7,903 nt of DNA. It comes from RYN-433 sp036558265 (GTDB lineage Bacteria; Planctomycetota; Phycisphaerae; Tepidisphaerales; Tepidisphaeraceae). Of the stretch, positions 1 to 6,988 are shown piece after piece (position 1 is the stretch's first letter; each line of letters begins with the position of its first letter). The translations under genes were made by a program, and so were the position numbers. The notes under the pieces are model-generated. The model had not been told where the DNA came from. It ran no database searches and was given only the letters and a program-made list of their open reading frames with translations. The stretch covers positions 1-7,903 of the forward strand of contig DATBFY010000119.1 of the NCBI GenBank assembly GCA_036558265.1. Direction: 5' to 3'.

Positions 1-1
1 C

Positions 2-3000
2 GACAAGCTCAACGGCTGGCCCACGCAGGACCACCTCGCGCCGCTCAGCTTTGTCCCCGCGAGCGGTTTCATGAAGCTGACCGCCGACGGCGATACCAAC
101 GCCGGCGCCAACCACCTCAACTTCCAGCTCGACCACGACCGCGGCGAGATCGCCCTCTTCAACGCCCAGCAGACGCTGGTCGATTCCCTCTTCTACGCCG
201 CACAGAGCTCCGGCGTGTCCGAAGGCCTCTCCCCCGACGGCTCGGCCAACTACGTGTTCTTTAATCAGCCCAGCCCGGGCCTGTCGAACCCCGGTACCCA
301 GAACCAGGAAACCACCATCAACGTCGTCAAGCTCGGCGACTCCTGGAAGTTCAACCAGACCGACCTCTTCAACGATTCCTCCTGGGCCCAGTCCGGCTTC
401 AACGACGGCACTGCCAACTGGCAGCCCGGCGCGACCGTGATCTACCACGAGGACTCGGCGCTCCCCTGGGCCAAGAACACCGAGATCGCCGACGCCACCC
501 ATCCTTACAGCAACACGCGCCGCGTCTACTACTTCCGCAAGACGTTCAACATCGCCGACCCGTCCCAGATCAAGTCGCTCACGCTCAACGTCCTGATCGA
601 CGACGGCGCGGTCTTCTACGTCAACGGACAGGAGATCCCCGGCACGCGCTACAACATGCCCGGCGGCGCCGTCAACTCGACCACGCTCGCCTCAGCGTCG
701 ATCGGCAACGCCTCCAGCATCGAGACCTACTCGATTCCCGTCAGCATGCTCGTCGCCGGCAACAACGTGTTGGCGATTGAGGTGCACCAGAACTTCGGCA
801 CCGGCACCACCAGCACCGATGTGGTGATGGGCGCCACGCTCGACGCCGTCCAGCAGGCCGACAACACCCCGCCGCCCCCGCTCCGCGTCACCGAATTGAT
901 GTACAACCCGCCCGGCAGCCCCAACGTCAACGGCGACGAGAACGAGTTCATCGAGCTCCAGAACGTCGGCGCCAGCCCCTTGAACATCACCGGCTACCGC
1001 TTCAATGGCGGCGTCCAGTTCACCTTCCCCAACCTCACCCTCGCCCCCGGGCAGAAGACGCTTATCGTCAAGGACCTCGCCGCCTTCACCGCACGCTACG
1101 GCAACTCGCTCCCCGTCGCCGGCGAGTACCTCGATTCCCTCGACAACAATGGCGAGTTGATCCGCCTCGAGACCAACGCCGGCCAACTCGTCCAGCAATT
1201 CACCTACTCCGACGCCTGGTATCCCAGCACCGACGGCAACGGCGATTCGCTGGTCATCAACAACCCGTCCGCCGACCCCTCGACCTGGAGCAACGCCTCC
1301 TCCTGGCACGCCTCCACCGCTACCCTTGGCACCCCCGGCATCGACGAGACCACTTCACCCCCGCAGCACGCCGTCGTCGTCAACGAGGTCCTCGCAAACT
1401 CCCCCACCGGCCCCAACGACTGGATCGAGCTCAAGAACACCACCGGCGCCGCGATCAACATCAGCGGGTGGTACCTGAGCGATTCGGGCGACAACCTGCT
1501 CAAGTACCGCATCCCCGACGGCACGATCCTCCCCGCCAACGGCTTCCTCACCTTCGACGAGCAGCGCACGTTCGGCTCGATCGCCAACGGCGCCAACGCC
1601 TTCTCACTCTCCTCGACCGGCGACGACGTCTACATCTCCTCCTCCGCCACCGCCGGCGTCCTGGGCGCCTATCGCGACGCCGCGCACTTCGGCGCGTCCG
1701 ACCCCAACGTCACCTTGGGCCGCTATCAGACCTCAACCGGCCGCGTCGATTTCGTCGCGCTCACCAAGGCCACCAAGGGAGCCGACAACGCCGGTCCGCT
1801 CGTCGGCCCGGTCGTGATCAACGAGCTCATGTACCACCCCGACGGCAGCGGCGACGAGTACATTGAGCTCCGCAACATCACCAGCTCCACCGTCCCCCTC
1901 TACGACCCCGCTAATCCCAACGACACCTGGAAGCTGACCGACGGCGTCGATTTCACCTTCCCGACCGGCCTGTCGCTCGCCCCCGGCGAGATCATGCTCG
2001 TCATCCCCGAATCCATCTCCGTCGCCGATTTCCGCGCCAAGTACGGCATCCCCGCCAGCGTCCAGGTCGTCGGCGGCTATATCGGCGTGCTCTCCAACAG
2101 CGGCGAGCACGTCGAGCTCGCCAAGCCCGGCGCGCCGCAGCCCGATCTCACCGTCCCCTACATCAAGGTGGACGACGTCGAGTACGGCACCGGCGGCACC
2201 TGGCCCGCAAGCCCCGACGGCGACGGGCCGTCGCTGGTCCGCTTCGTCGACACCCACTACGGCAACGACGTCGCCAACTGGCGCGCCTCCGTCCAGCTCG
2301 GCGGCACCCCGGGCCAGCCCAACGACGTCTCGCCCCTCACCGCCGCCGGCTCCTTCGTCGAGGTCGCCGCCAACCGCCTGGTCTTCCTCTTCAGCAAGAA
2401 CGTCGTCGGCGGCATCTCCACCGCCGACCTGCAACTGACCAACCTGACCACCGGCGCCCCCGTCCCGCAATCGGCCATGAGCGTCACCTACGACGCCGCC
2501 GCCAACATCGCCACCTTCACCTTCCCGGGCCTGGCGAACGGCCAGCTCGCCGCAGGCCGCTACCGCGCCGTGCTGCTCTCCAACGGCGTCGCCTCGGGCG
2601 GACAGGCGCTGGACGGCAACGGCGACGGCAACCCCGGCGACGACTACGTCTTCGACTTCGTCCACCTCCCCGGCGACTTGAACGGCGACGCCAAGGTCGA
2701 TTTCGCAGACTACCAGGCCTTCGAGCTCAATTACGGCAAGACCAGCGGCGCCACCTGGGCCGACGGCGACTGGAACTACGACGGCGCCGTCAACGACGCC
2801 GACACCGCGATCCTCTTCGCCAACCTGGGCACGGTCCTCGCGCCCGCTCCGGCGCTCCCGGCGCAATCCCCCACCCCGGCCCCCGTCCCCTCCAAGCCCG
2901 CGCCCGCGCCAACCCCCAAGCCCGCGCCCAAGCCCGTGACGAAAAAGACCACCAAGCCCGTCGCCAAACCCACGGCGACGCGACAGGCCACCACGACGAA

Positions 3001-3070
3001 TCCCACGAACCCCTTCAGTGCAACAAAGATCGTAAAAACGAAGGCCACCACCGGCGCCGTCTGGGCCTGA
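2..3070 (+). CDS. Lamin-tail-domain surface/secreted protein with jelly-roll and dockerin-like repeat (5'-truncated)
   Basis: The frame is open from the left edge (nt 2), and the residues before the first ATG (nt 71) already read as a lamin-tail domain, so that ATG is internal and the true start is outside. Numbering from that Met: end of a lamin-tail domain to about 80; jelly-roll/galactose-binding-like domain about 83-262 (DDGAVFYVNG at 177, EVHQ at 237); further lamin-tail domains about 271-430, 433-567 and 579-753, opening with VTELMYNP, VVNEVLAN and VINELMYHP; Ig-like domain about 755-860; dockerin-type pair 867-924 with calcium-loop residues D869/N871/D873/D877/D880 and D900/N902/D904/N908/D911; Pro/Ala/Lys-rich tail 925-999. 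Such proteins are typically exported, adhesive or scaffold-like; planctomycete relatives often also carry a CotH kinase domain, which could lie upstream (inference). No catalytic residues are seen in this part. The domain calls are secure, the function is not. The gene faces the minus-strand cluster convergently. Confidence 0.9.
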   Translation, partial: DKLNGWPTQDHLAPLSFVPASGFMKLTADGDTNAGANHLNFQLDHDRGEIALFNAQQTLVDSLFYAAQSSGVSEGLSPDGSANYVFFNQPSPGLSNPGTQNQETTINVVKLGDSWKFNQTDLFNDSSWAQSGFNDGTANWQPGATVIYHEDSALPWAKNTEIADATHPYSNTRRVYYFRKTFNIADPSQIKSLTLNVLIDDGAVFYVNGQEIPGTRYNMPGGAVNSTTLASASIGNASSIETYSIPVSMLVAGNNVLAIEVHQNFGTGTTSTDVVMGATLDAVQQADNTPPPPLRVTELMYNPPGSPNVNGDENEFIELQNVGASPLNITGYRFNGGVQFTFPNLTLAPGQKTLIVKDLAAFTARYGNSLPVAGEYLDSLDNNGELIRLETNAGQLVQQFTYSDAWYPSTDGNGDSLVINNPSADPSTWSNASSWHASTATLGTPGIDETTSPPQHAVVVNEVLANSPTGPNDWIELKNTTGAAINISGWYLSDSGDNLLKYRIPDGTILPANGFLTFDEQRTFGSIANGANAFSLSSTGDDVYISSSATAGVLGAYRDAAHFGASDPNVTLGRYQTSTGRVDFVALTKATKGADNAGPLVGPVVINELMYHPDGSGDEYIELRNITSSTVPLYDPANPNDTWKLTDGVDFTFPTGLSLAPGEIMLVIPESISVADFRAKYGIPASVQVVGGYIGVLSNSGEHVELAKPGAPQPDLTVPYIKVDDVEYGTGGTWPASPDGDGPSLVRFVDTHYGNDVANWRASVQLGGTPGQPNDVSPLTAAGSFVEVAANRLVFLFSKNVVGGISTADLQLTNLTTGAPVPQSAMSVTYDAAANIATFTFPGLANGQLAAGRYRAVLLSNGVASGGQALDGNGDGNPGDDYVFDFVHLPGDLNGDAKVDFADYQAFELNYGKTSGATWADGDWNYDGAVNDADTAILFANLGTVLAPAPALPAQSPTPAPVPSKPAPAPTPKPAPKPVTKKTTKPVAKPTATRQATTTNPTNPFSATKIVKTKATTGAVWA
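2842..3067 (+). other. Low-complexity Pro/Ala/Lys/Thr-rich C-terminal tail of the lamin-tail protein
   Basis: After the dockerin-like pair the protein ends in about 75 residues dominated by AP, KP and PT units, then a basic Lys/Thr-rich stretch and a short end with NPFSATKIVKT and a terminal GAVWA. There is no hydrophobic transmembrane helix, no PEP-CTERM motif and no LPxTG. It could be a flexible, basic, wall- or polysaccharide-contacting linker. The NPFSATKI segment might be a lineage-specific sorting tag, but I cannot confirm that. Confidence 0.6.
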
Positions 3071-3084
3071 CCCCGCGCGCGTAG

Positions 3085-3101
3085 GGTGGGCTCCGCCCAC
3101 C
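3085..3101. repeat. Palindrome 1 (GGTGGGC-TCC-GCCCACC)
   Basis: Arms of 7 nt at 3085-3091 and 3095-3101 are exact reverse complements around a 3-nt TCC loop. It starts 14 nt after the lamin-tail stop codon. From memory, the motif GTAGGGTGGGCTCCGCCCAC resembles a dispersed intergenic palindrome found in many planctomycete genomes; the copy number in this genome cannot be judged from one window. Confidence 0.8.
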
Positions 3102-3131
3102 ACGTTCGCGCAAAACGCGCCCATTGGGTGG

Positions 3132-3159
3132 CACTGGCAAGCTCTCAAGCTTGCCAGTG
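3132..3159. repeat. Palindrome 2 (12-bp perfect stem)
   Basis: The left arm CACTGGCAAGCT (3132-3143) and right arm AGCTTGCCAGTG (3148-3159) are perfect reverse complements around a CTCA loop. As RNA, either strand would form a stable 12-bp hairpin with a tetraloop. Its sequence is unrelated to palindromes 1 and 3. Likely roles are a REP-like dispersed element or a bidirectional mRNA 3'-end hairpin. Confidence 0.85.
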
Positions 3160-3187
3160 GCGACTCATCCAAACGCCATCAGTGGTG

Positions 3188-3209
3188 GGGCAGACATTCT
3201 TGTCTGCCC
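3188..3209. repeat. Palindrome 3 (GGGCAGACA / TGTCTGCCC)
   Basis: Perfect 9-nt arms at 3188-3196 and 3201-3209 flank a TTCT loop. I recall this type of palindrome as common between planctomycete genes, where spurious translations give strings such as ADILVCP or GQTFLSAL. Both strings appear here when the palindrome is read in two plus-strand frames, which argues against those frames being genes. Confidence 0.85.
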
Positions 3210-3244
3210 TGAAATACGTCTCCGATCTACCGGGCCATCGATCT

Positions 3245-3260
3245 CCGACATTACCGTCGG
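3245..3260. repeat. Weak hairpin downstream of the minus-strand cluster
   Basis: Arms CCGAC (3245-3249) and GTCGG (3256-3260) enclose the 6-nt loop ATTACC. It lies 26 nt past the stop codon of the last minus-strand gene, a reasonable position for a transcript-end hairpin. The stem is only 5 bp and no U-tract follows on that strand, so the terminator role is speculative. Confidence 0.35.
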
Positions 3261-3286
3261 CTTTGCGTTTCCCGCGCTCGACCGGT

Positions 3287-3811
3287 TCATCGCCCCGCCG
3301 CCGGCACGCTGCCGCACTCCGGGCACCGCTCCGGCGTCGCGCGCAGGTCGTACCCGCAGACCCCGCATTGACTCGTCTCCGGCGCGCCTCGCATCCGCGA
3401 CCGCAGCCACGTGCCCGGCAGAATCGCCGTCATGAGCGCCACCAACCAATACGGAACCGCCCGCGCGGCCACGGAGTACCGGCCATTGTCTCCCGTAATC
3501 ACCCCGAAGCCGGCCAGATCGACGTAACGCATCGTGTTCGACGGCGCGTAGTCCACGAATTGATCAGGCGCCGATCGAGATTCCCGAACAAATCCGTAAG
3601 GCGGCGGGAAACGAAAAGACCCAATCGAAGCCTCGCTGTAAAACACGATGCGCCCGACCGTCGAGATCACGCCCCGCTCCCCCGCCGTCCGGCAAGGGGC
3701 CACGTAATCGGCCTGAAAGTAGCTGCGAATCCAGAACGCGACGCTTACCGCGCACAGCATCAACGACAGCAGCGCCGCCGCATTTAACAAGTTTCGGCCG
3801 AGACGTTTCAC
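3287..3811 (-). CDS. Small two-TM membrane protein with C-terminal zinc ribbon, paralogue of the gene upstream (GTG start)
   Basis: 174 residues. I chose the GTG at 3811 because the product then begins VKRLGRNLLN, aligning with MKRLARILLN of the upstream paralogue; an AAGGGG ribosome site lies 7 nt ahead; and the GTG overlaps the previous stop as GTGA. The longer frame up to 4024 only reads antiparallel-frame filler inside the neighbour. Visible: hydrophobic segment about 9-28, central region about 30-118 with no recognised motif, second segment about 119-136 (VPYWLVALMTAILPGTW), basic residues, then Cys4 ribbon C149/C152/C163/C166 within CGYDLRATPERCPECG. Basic residues at both ends place the N-terminus and ribbon in the cytoplasm and the central region outside (inference). 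This belongs to a large uncharacterised Phycisphaerae family; I do not know its function. Confidence 0.85.
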   Translation of the reverse strand: MKRLGRNLLNAAALLSLMLCAVSVAFWIRSYFQADYVAPCRTAGERGVISTVGRIVFYSEASIGSFRFPPPYGFVRESRSAPDQFVDYAPSNTMRYVDLAGFGVITGDNGRYSVAARAVPYWLVALMTAILPGTWLRSRMRGAPETSQCGVCGYDLRATPERCPECGSVPAAGR

Positions 3812-4377
3812 GCTCTCGCCCCTTCTTGCACGTGACCGCACTCCGGGCACCGATGTGGCGTGGCGCGCAGGTCGTATCCGCAAATGGTGCATGCTCCCGA
3901 ATTCGACGGGCGACAACGCCGTGCCAACCGCCAAAATCCGCGCGACGGTGCCAGGGCAAACACGGTTATCAGGGACCACAGGGGCATCCCAATACGCCGA
4001 AACGGCGCACGCGGCAACTGCCACGAGAACGGCGGCGTGTATATCCCGCTGGCGTATTCAAATCCGATCCAGCGGTGATAGGTTTGCGCGTCCCAACCAA
4101 TGCCCACCGGCCCCCATGCTCGTGCCGCCGGGGAGTTGTCGATGGGGCCGACCGGATCCCAGAAGCACGTAGCTGCCGAGGCCTCCGCCCACGGCTGGAA
4201 TCGAACAAGGACGACTTGGCCGCGTTGGCTGAAAATCTCGTATCGCACGTTCCCGACCGTGCCCGACATGCCGACCAGGTAGGCGTAGCTGCGCACCCAA
4301 GCCAGGCCCGTCGCCGCGCACAGTACCAGCGATACCATCGTCACGACGTTCAGCAGGATGCGCGCGAGCCGTTTCAT
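3808..4377 (-). CDS. Small two-TM membrane protein with C-terminal zinc ribbon
   Basis: 189 residues from the ATG at 4377, preceded by AGGGGG with 8-nt spacing. Order: basic MKRLAR; hydrophobic segment about 9-28 (NVVTMVSLVLCAATGLAW then VRSY); central region about 30-128, rich in aromatic residues and Gly; second hydrophobic segment about 130-147; basic stretch (RLARRCR); Cys4 zinc ribbon C163/C166/C177/C180 in CGYDLRATPHRCPECG; short tail. It shares N-terminal, second-TM and ribbon layout with the gene that follows, while the central regions have diverged, as expected of an old tandem duplication in which that region specialises. It starts 28 nt after the HEAT-protein stop, so the three genes are probably one transcript. 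The likely topology places the ribbon in the cytoplasm and the central region outside. The family is recognised but functionally unknown. Confidence 0.88.
   Translation of the reverse strand: MKRLARILLNVVTMVSLVLCAATGLAWVRSYAYLVGMSGTVGNVRYEIFSQRGQVVLVRFQPWAEASAATCFWDPVGPIDNSPAARAWGPVGIGWDAQTYHRWIGFEYASGIYTPPFSWQLPRAPFRRIGMPLWSLITVFALAPSRGFWRLARRCRPSNSGACTICGYDLRATPHRCPECGHVQEGARA
3819..3824 (-). promoter_or_regulatory. Ribosome binding site AAGGGG deciding the GTG start
   Basis: On the minus strand AAGGGG sits 7 nt before the GTG at 3811, inside the last codons of the upstream gene (…EGARA). Together with the 4-nt GTGA stop/start overlap at 3808-3811 it supports translational coupling and rules against the longer frame. 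Confidence 0.65.
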
Positions 4378-4385
4378 ACCATCAT

Positions 4386-4391
4386 CCCCCT
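4386..4391 (-). promoter_or_regulatory. Ribosome binding site AGGGGG
   Basis: On the minus strand AGGGGG lies 8 nt before the ATG at 4377, within the 28-nt gap after the HEAT-repeat gene. It is a good match to the anti-Shine-Dalgarno sequence and fixes the start of the 189-residue protein. Confidence 0.6.
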
Positions 4392-4405
4392 GGGCACGTC
4401 GCCCA

Positions 4406-6973
4406 TCACCAGAACGACGGCCCGCTCGGCAGCGTCGCCGGATGCCACAGCTTCTTCGGCGCCGCCGGCCGCGTCGTGCTGCTTGTCGTCGTCGTCCCGC
4501 CCCCGCCCGTCCCCGCCTCCCGCGCCGCCGCCGCTGCCCGGTACGCCGCCGTGTTCAACCGTCGGTTGATCTGGATCAGCGTCTGCAGCGCCATCTGGCG
4601 CATCTTCGGGTCGCCGGACTTGTTGGTCGAGATCGCCGTCAACGCCCGGAAGCACCGCCGCGTGCCGATGTCGCGCAACAGATCGCAGCAGTTGGCCTGC
4701 ATCGTCGCGTCGTTGGTCGCGAGTAACCGGATCAGGTACTCCTCCGACGCCGGGCCGAACTCGTACAGCGCGTCCAGCACCTCGCGCGTGTTGCGCCCCT
4801 GCGCCAGGCTCTCGCACAGCGGGCGGACCGCCCGCGCATCCTTGAACGCCACCGCCAGCTTGATCAGGCTGCTCCGCTTGCTGTCCTCCGTGTCGAGCTT
4901 GAGGTGCTCGATCACCTGGTCCTTGACCGTCTTGTCGGCCCAGTTGATCAGCGCGTCGCACGCCATCTGCTGCACGGCCGGCTCGGTGAAGGCGGCGGCG
5001 CTGCCGGCCCCGGCAGGGCCGGTGCCCGTGATGGCGTCGAACAGCTTCTTCGCGACCGCGTCGCGCCGCGACTCGTCGGGTTGCATCCCCTTGAGCGCCT
5101 GAACCGCGCGGGTCACCAGGTCCTTGCTGCCGGCGCCGCCGGCAGCGGCACCCGCGGCGCCGTCGAGATCCATCAGCGCCTCGTCCAGCGGCGAGAGCGC
5201 CCCCGGATCGATCTTCCGCCACACGTCCCGCGCCTCCAGCGCCACCCTCAGGTCCTGCGGGTCCTTCGCCGCCGCCTGCACCGCCGCCAGCGACTGCCGC
5301 GTCCCGATCTGCATGAGCACCGCCAGCGACAGCATGCGGACCTTCGGATCGCCGTCCTGCAGCTTCTCCGCCGCGCCCCGCTCGGCCACCGAACCATACG
5401 CGACAAGCGCCTTGGTCGCCGCCTCGGGGTCCTCGCGCAGCCGGTCGGCCACCTGGGGCACCGCCGGCGCATACTTGATCGACGCGAGCTGCGACATCGC
5501 CAGCGCCCGGATCGCCGCCTCGCCGTCGGTGATCAGCGGCAGCAGCAGGGGGCCGGCGCCGTCGGGGTCGGCCTGGATCAGCAGCACCAGGATGCGGGAT
5601 TTCAGGGCCGTATCGCCGGCGCCGTTCATGATCGTCCGGTACGCTTCGGCCACCTTCTCCTTGCACTCCCCCCCGTACGCCGCCAGCGTCGCCAGGACCG
5701 GCTCGCCGATCGTCGCGTAGTGGTTCGCCAGGGGCATGACGGCAGACTCATCCTTGTACTGGGCCAGGAGCTTGAGCGACAGCGCGACGACCTCCTTGTC
5801 GGCATCGTCCAGCCCCCGGATTGCCGCAGCCACCGCCTTGGGCGTGCGCGCGACGCCCATCTGCGTCATGACGGCGCGGCGGACGTTGACGTCCTCATCG
5901 CCCACCAGGTCCGCGATGCAGTCCGCCGACGCCTCGCGCATCGATTCGGGCAGCTTGGCAAGCTGCCCGATCGCCACGATCCGGATGCCCGGGTCGGTAT
6001 CCTGCAGAACGGGCTTCCAATACTCGATCGGATTGTCCGCCGGTTTAGGCCGCCGGATCGTGAACGTGTTGGTCCCGGTGCGCAGCACCTTGGGGCTTAG
6101 GTCCGGGATCGTCGTCGGCGCGGTCACGGGTGGCGCCACCGCCACCGGCGGGGGTGGCGGCGGAGGAACCGCCTTGGGCGATCGTGGGGCGACGGTAAAC
6201 AACAGCACCAGCGCGATCAGCGTCACCCCGCCGCCGATCGCCGCCAGGTGGTTCGACCCCTCGATGAAATAGATCGCCGCCCCGACCACCGCCGCCAGCG
6301 CGCCCAGGATCGGCCCCACCACCGTGAACGGCGCCAGCAGCAACGCGAAAAGGCCGCCGCCGATCACCAGCCATAGCGCCGTCGTGCGCAGCGAATTGTT
6401 GTCGTGGCTGTAGGCGTCGTACGGGTCGGCGACGACTGCCGTGTCCAGCGCCTTGCCGGTCTTGAGATTGAAGCCGCAGCGGGTGCAGATCACCGACCCG
6501 TCCGGCAGCACCTCGCCGCAGTTCGGACACCCCTCGACCGGCAACGCCTTCACCGGCGCAACCCGCTGGGGTGGCCGAGCAACCGGTGAGGGCGGAGGCG
6601 GCGGCGATGGCGCTGGCGACGCCATCGGCTGTGGCGCCACCGGCTTCATCGGTAGCGAACCGTCATCCGCCAGTTCCAGTCCCGCCTCGGCGGCGGCGGC
6701 GCTCACCAGCGCGTTGTCGAACTTGATCTCCTCCTCCACGCTCGCCAGCGGCAGGGGGGCAAAATCATCCCCCACGTCCGGGATCACCCCCGGCCTCGAG
6801 CCGCCGGCCGCAGCCGCAGAGGGCGGCGACAGCGCCGGCTGCACGCCGGCGTACTCGGCCGACGGGATCGCGTTGACGTTCCCGCACATGCGGCAGGCGG
6901 CCTTCTTCCCGGCGAAGCGCTCGTCCACCTTGTATGCCTTGCCGCACTTGGCGCAATTAAACGTAATTGCCAT
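4406..6973 (-). CDS. Membrane protein with two N-terminal zinc ribbons and a large HEAT-repeat domain
   Basis: 855 residues from the ATG at 6973. Order: zinc ribbon 1 with C7/C10/C27/C30 (FNCAKCGKAYKV…CRMCG, like the MJ0042-type finger of many planctomycete proteins); Pro/Ala-rich linker about 40-146; zinc ribbon 2 with C149/C152/C163/C166 (CPNCGEVLPDGSVICTRCGF); hydrophobic block about 198-262, best read as three membrane segments (about 198-215, 217-237, 243-262); Pro-rich linker about 268-290; then about 315-810 of repeated helical pairs of HEAT/PBS-lyase type, starting for example near 326, 359, 389, 483, 541, 754 and 787 (DEDVNVRRAVMTQMG, DGDPKVRMLSLAVLMQIG). A Gly/Ala-rich insert (about 604-616) and a Gly/Thr/Ser-rich tail ending PSGPSFW are low-complexity. 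HEAT arrays are usually protein-binding scaffolds. With three membrane passes the ribbons would be cytoplasmic and the array outside; with two, both inside. No catalytic motif is seen. It probably leads an operon with the two ribbon proteins downstream. Confidence 0.9.
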   Translation of the reverse strand: MAITFNCAKCGKAYKVDERFAGKKAACRMCGNVNAIPSAEYAGVQPALSPPSAAAAGGSRPGVIPDVGDDFAPLPLASVEEEIKFDNALVSAAAAEAGLELADDGSLPMKPVAPQPMASPAPSPPPPPSPVARPPQRVAPVKALPVEGCPNCGEVLPDGSVICTRCGFNLKTGKALDTAVVADPYDAYSHDNNSLRTTALWLVIGGGLFALLLAPFTVVGPILGALAAVVGAAIYFIEGSNHLAAIGGGVTLIALVLLFTVAPRSPKAVPPPPPPPVAVAPPVTAPTTIPDLSPKVLRTGTNTFTIRRPKPADNPIEYWKPVLQDTDPGIRIVAIGQLAKLPESMREASADCIADLVGDEDVNVRRAVMTQMGVARTPKAVAAAIRGLDDADKEVVALSLKLLAQYKDESAVMPLANHYATIGEPVLATLAAYGGECKEKVAEAYRTIMNGAGDTALKSRILVLLIQADPDGAGPLLLPLITDGEAAIRALAMSQLASIKYAPAVPQVADRLREDPEAATKALVAYGSVAERGAAEKLQDGDPKVRMLSLAVLMQIGTRQSLAAVQAAAKDPQDLRVALEARDVWRKIDPGALSPLDEALMDLDGAAGAAAGGAGSKDLVTRAVQALKGMQPDESRRDAVAKKLFDAITGTGPAGAGSAAAFTEPAVQQMACDALINWADKTVKDQVIEHLKLDTEDSKRSSLIKLAVAFKDARAVRPLCESLAQGRNTREVLDALYEFGPASEEYLIRLLATNDATMQANCCDLLRDIGTRRCFRALTAISTNKSGDPKMRQMALQTLIQINRRLNTAAYRAAAAAREAGTGGGGTTTTSSTTRPAAPKKLWHPATLPSGPSFW

Positions 6974-6988
6974 GAGGTTAACGCCTCA
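6973..6988 (-). promoter_or_regulatory. Ribosome binding site within a short inverted repeat at the HEAT-gene start
   Basis: On the minus strand TGAGG and CCTCA form 5-bp arms around CGTTAA, and the last A of the right arm is the first base of the ATG. The likely Shine-Dalgarno GAGG (plus-strand 6984-6987) lies in the left arm, 10 nt from the start codon. A folded stem would hide both the ribosome site and part of the start codon. The stem is short, so any control would be mild or need a partner. Confidence 0.4.

Larger units (their letters stand above)
3071..3286. other. Convergent intergenic gap filled with palindromes
   Basis: This 216-nt gap lies between the 3' ends of the plus-strand lamin-tail gene and the minus-strand cluster. 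I find no credible gene in it. It holds three perfect inverted repeats with short loops, listed separately, and one weaker one close to the minus-strand stop. None is followed by a clear T-run on either strand, so classic intrinsic termination is not evident. The hairpins could still stop or protect transcripts arriving from both sides. Confidence 0.75.

Noticed and set aside
71..73. ATG as start of the lamin-tail protein
   Set aside because: The frame is open to the left edge and the residues before it already fit a lamin-tail domain, so the ATG is internal.
1733..3172. 479-codon minus-strand open frame opposite the lamin-tail gene
   Set aside because: Its composition is Gly/Val/Ala/Asp-rich, as expected opposite a C-rich coding strand, and the plus strand has clear domains.
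3085..3209. Possible CRISPR array
   Set aside because: The three elements have different sequences and no constant repeat or regular spacer; each is a self-palindrome.
3086..3787. Plus-strand open frames across the palindrome gap and the 174-residue gene (233 and 103 codons)
   Set aside because: They translate palindromes into GQTFLSAL and ADILVCP strings and then run antisense through a recognised gene.
3812..4024. N-terminal extension of the 174-residue zinc-ribbon protein
   Set aside because: It overlaps the upstream paralogue in another frame, has no family similarity, and a GTG with a good ribosome site matches the paralogue's start.
4374..5666. 430-codon minus-strand open frame within the HEAT gene
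   Set aside because: Low-complexity Gly/Arg/Ala translation in a shifted frame of a gene with clear repeats; no domain is visible.
4904..6100. 398-codon plus-strand open frame opposite the HEAT gene
   Set aside because: Arg/His/Leu-rich translation typical of a shadow frame in high-GC DNA, with no ribosome site or family resemblance.
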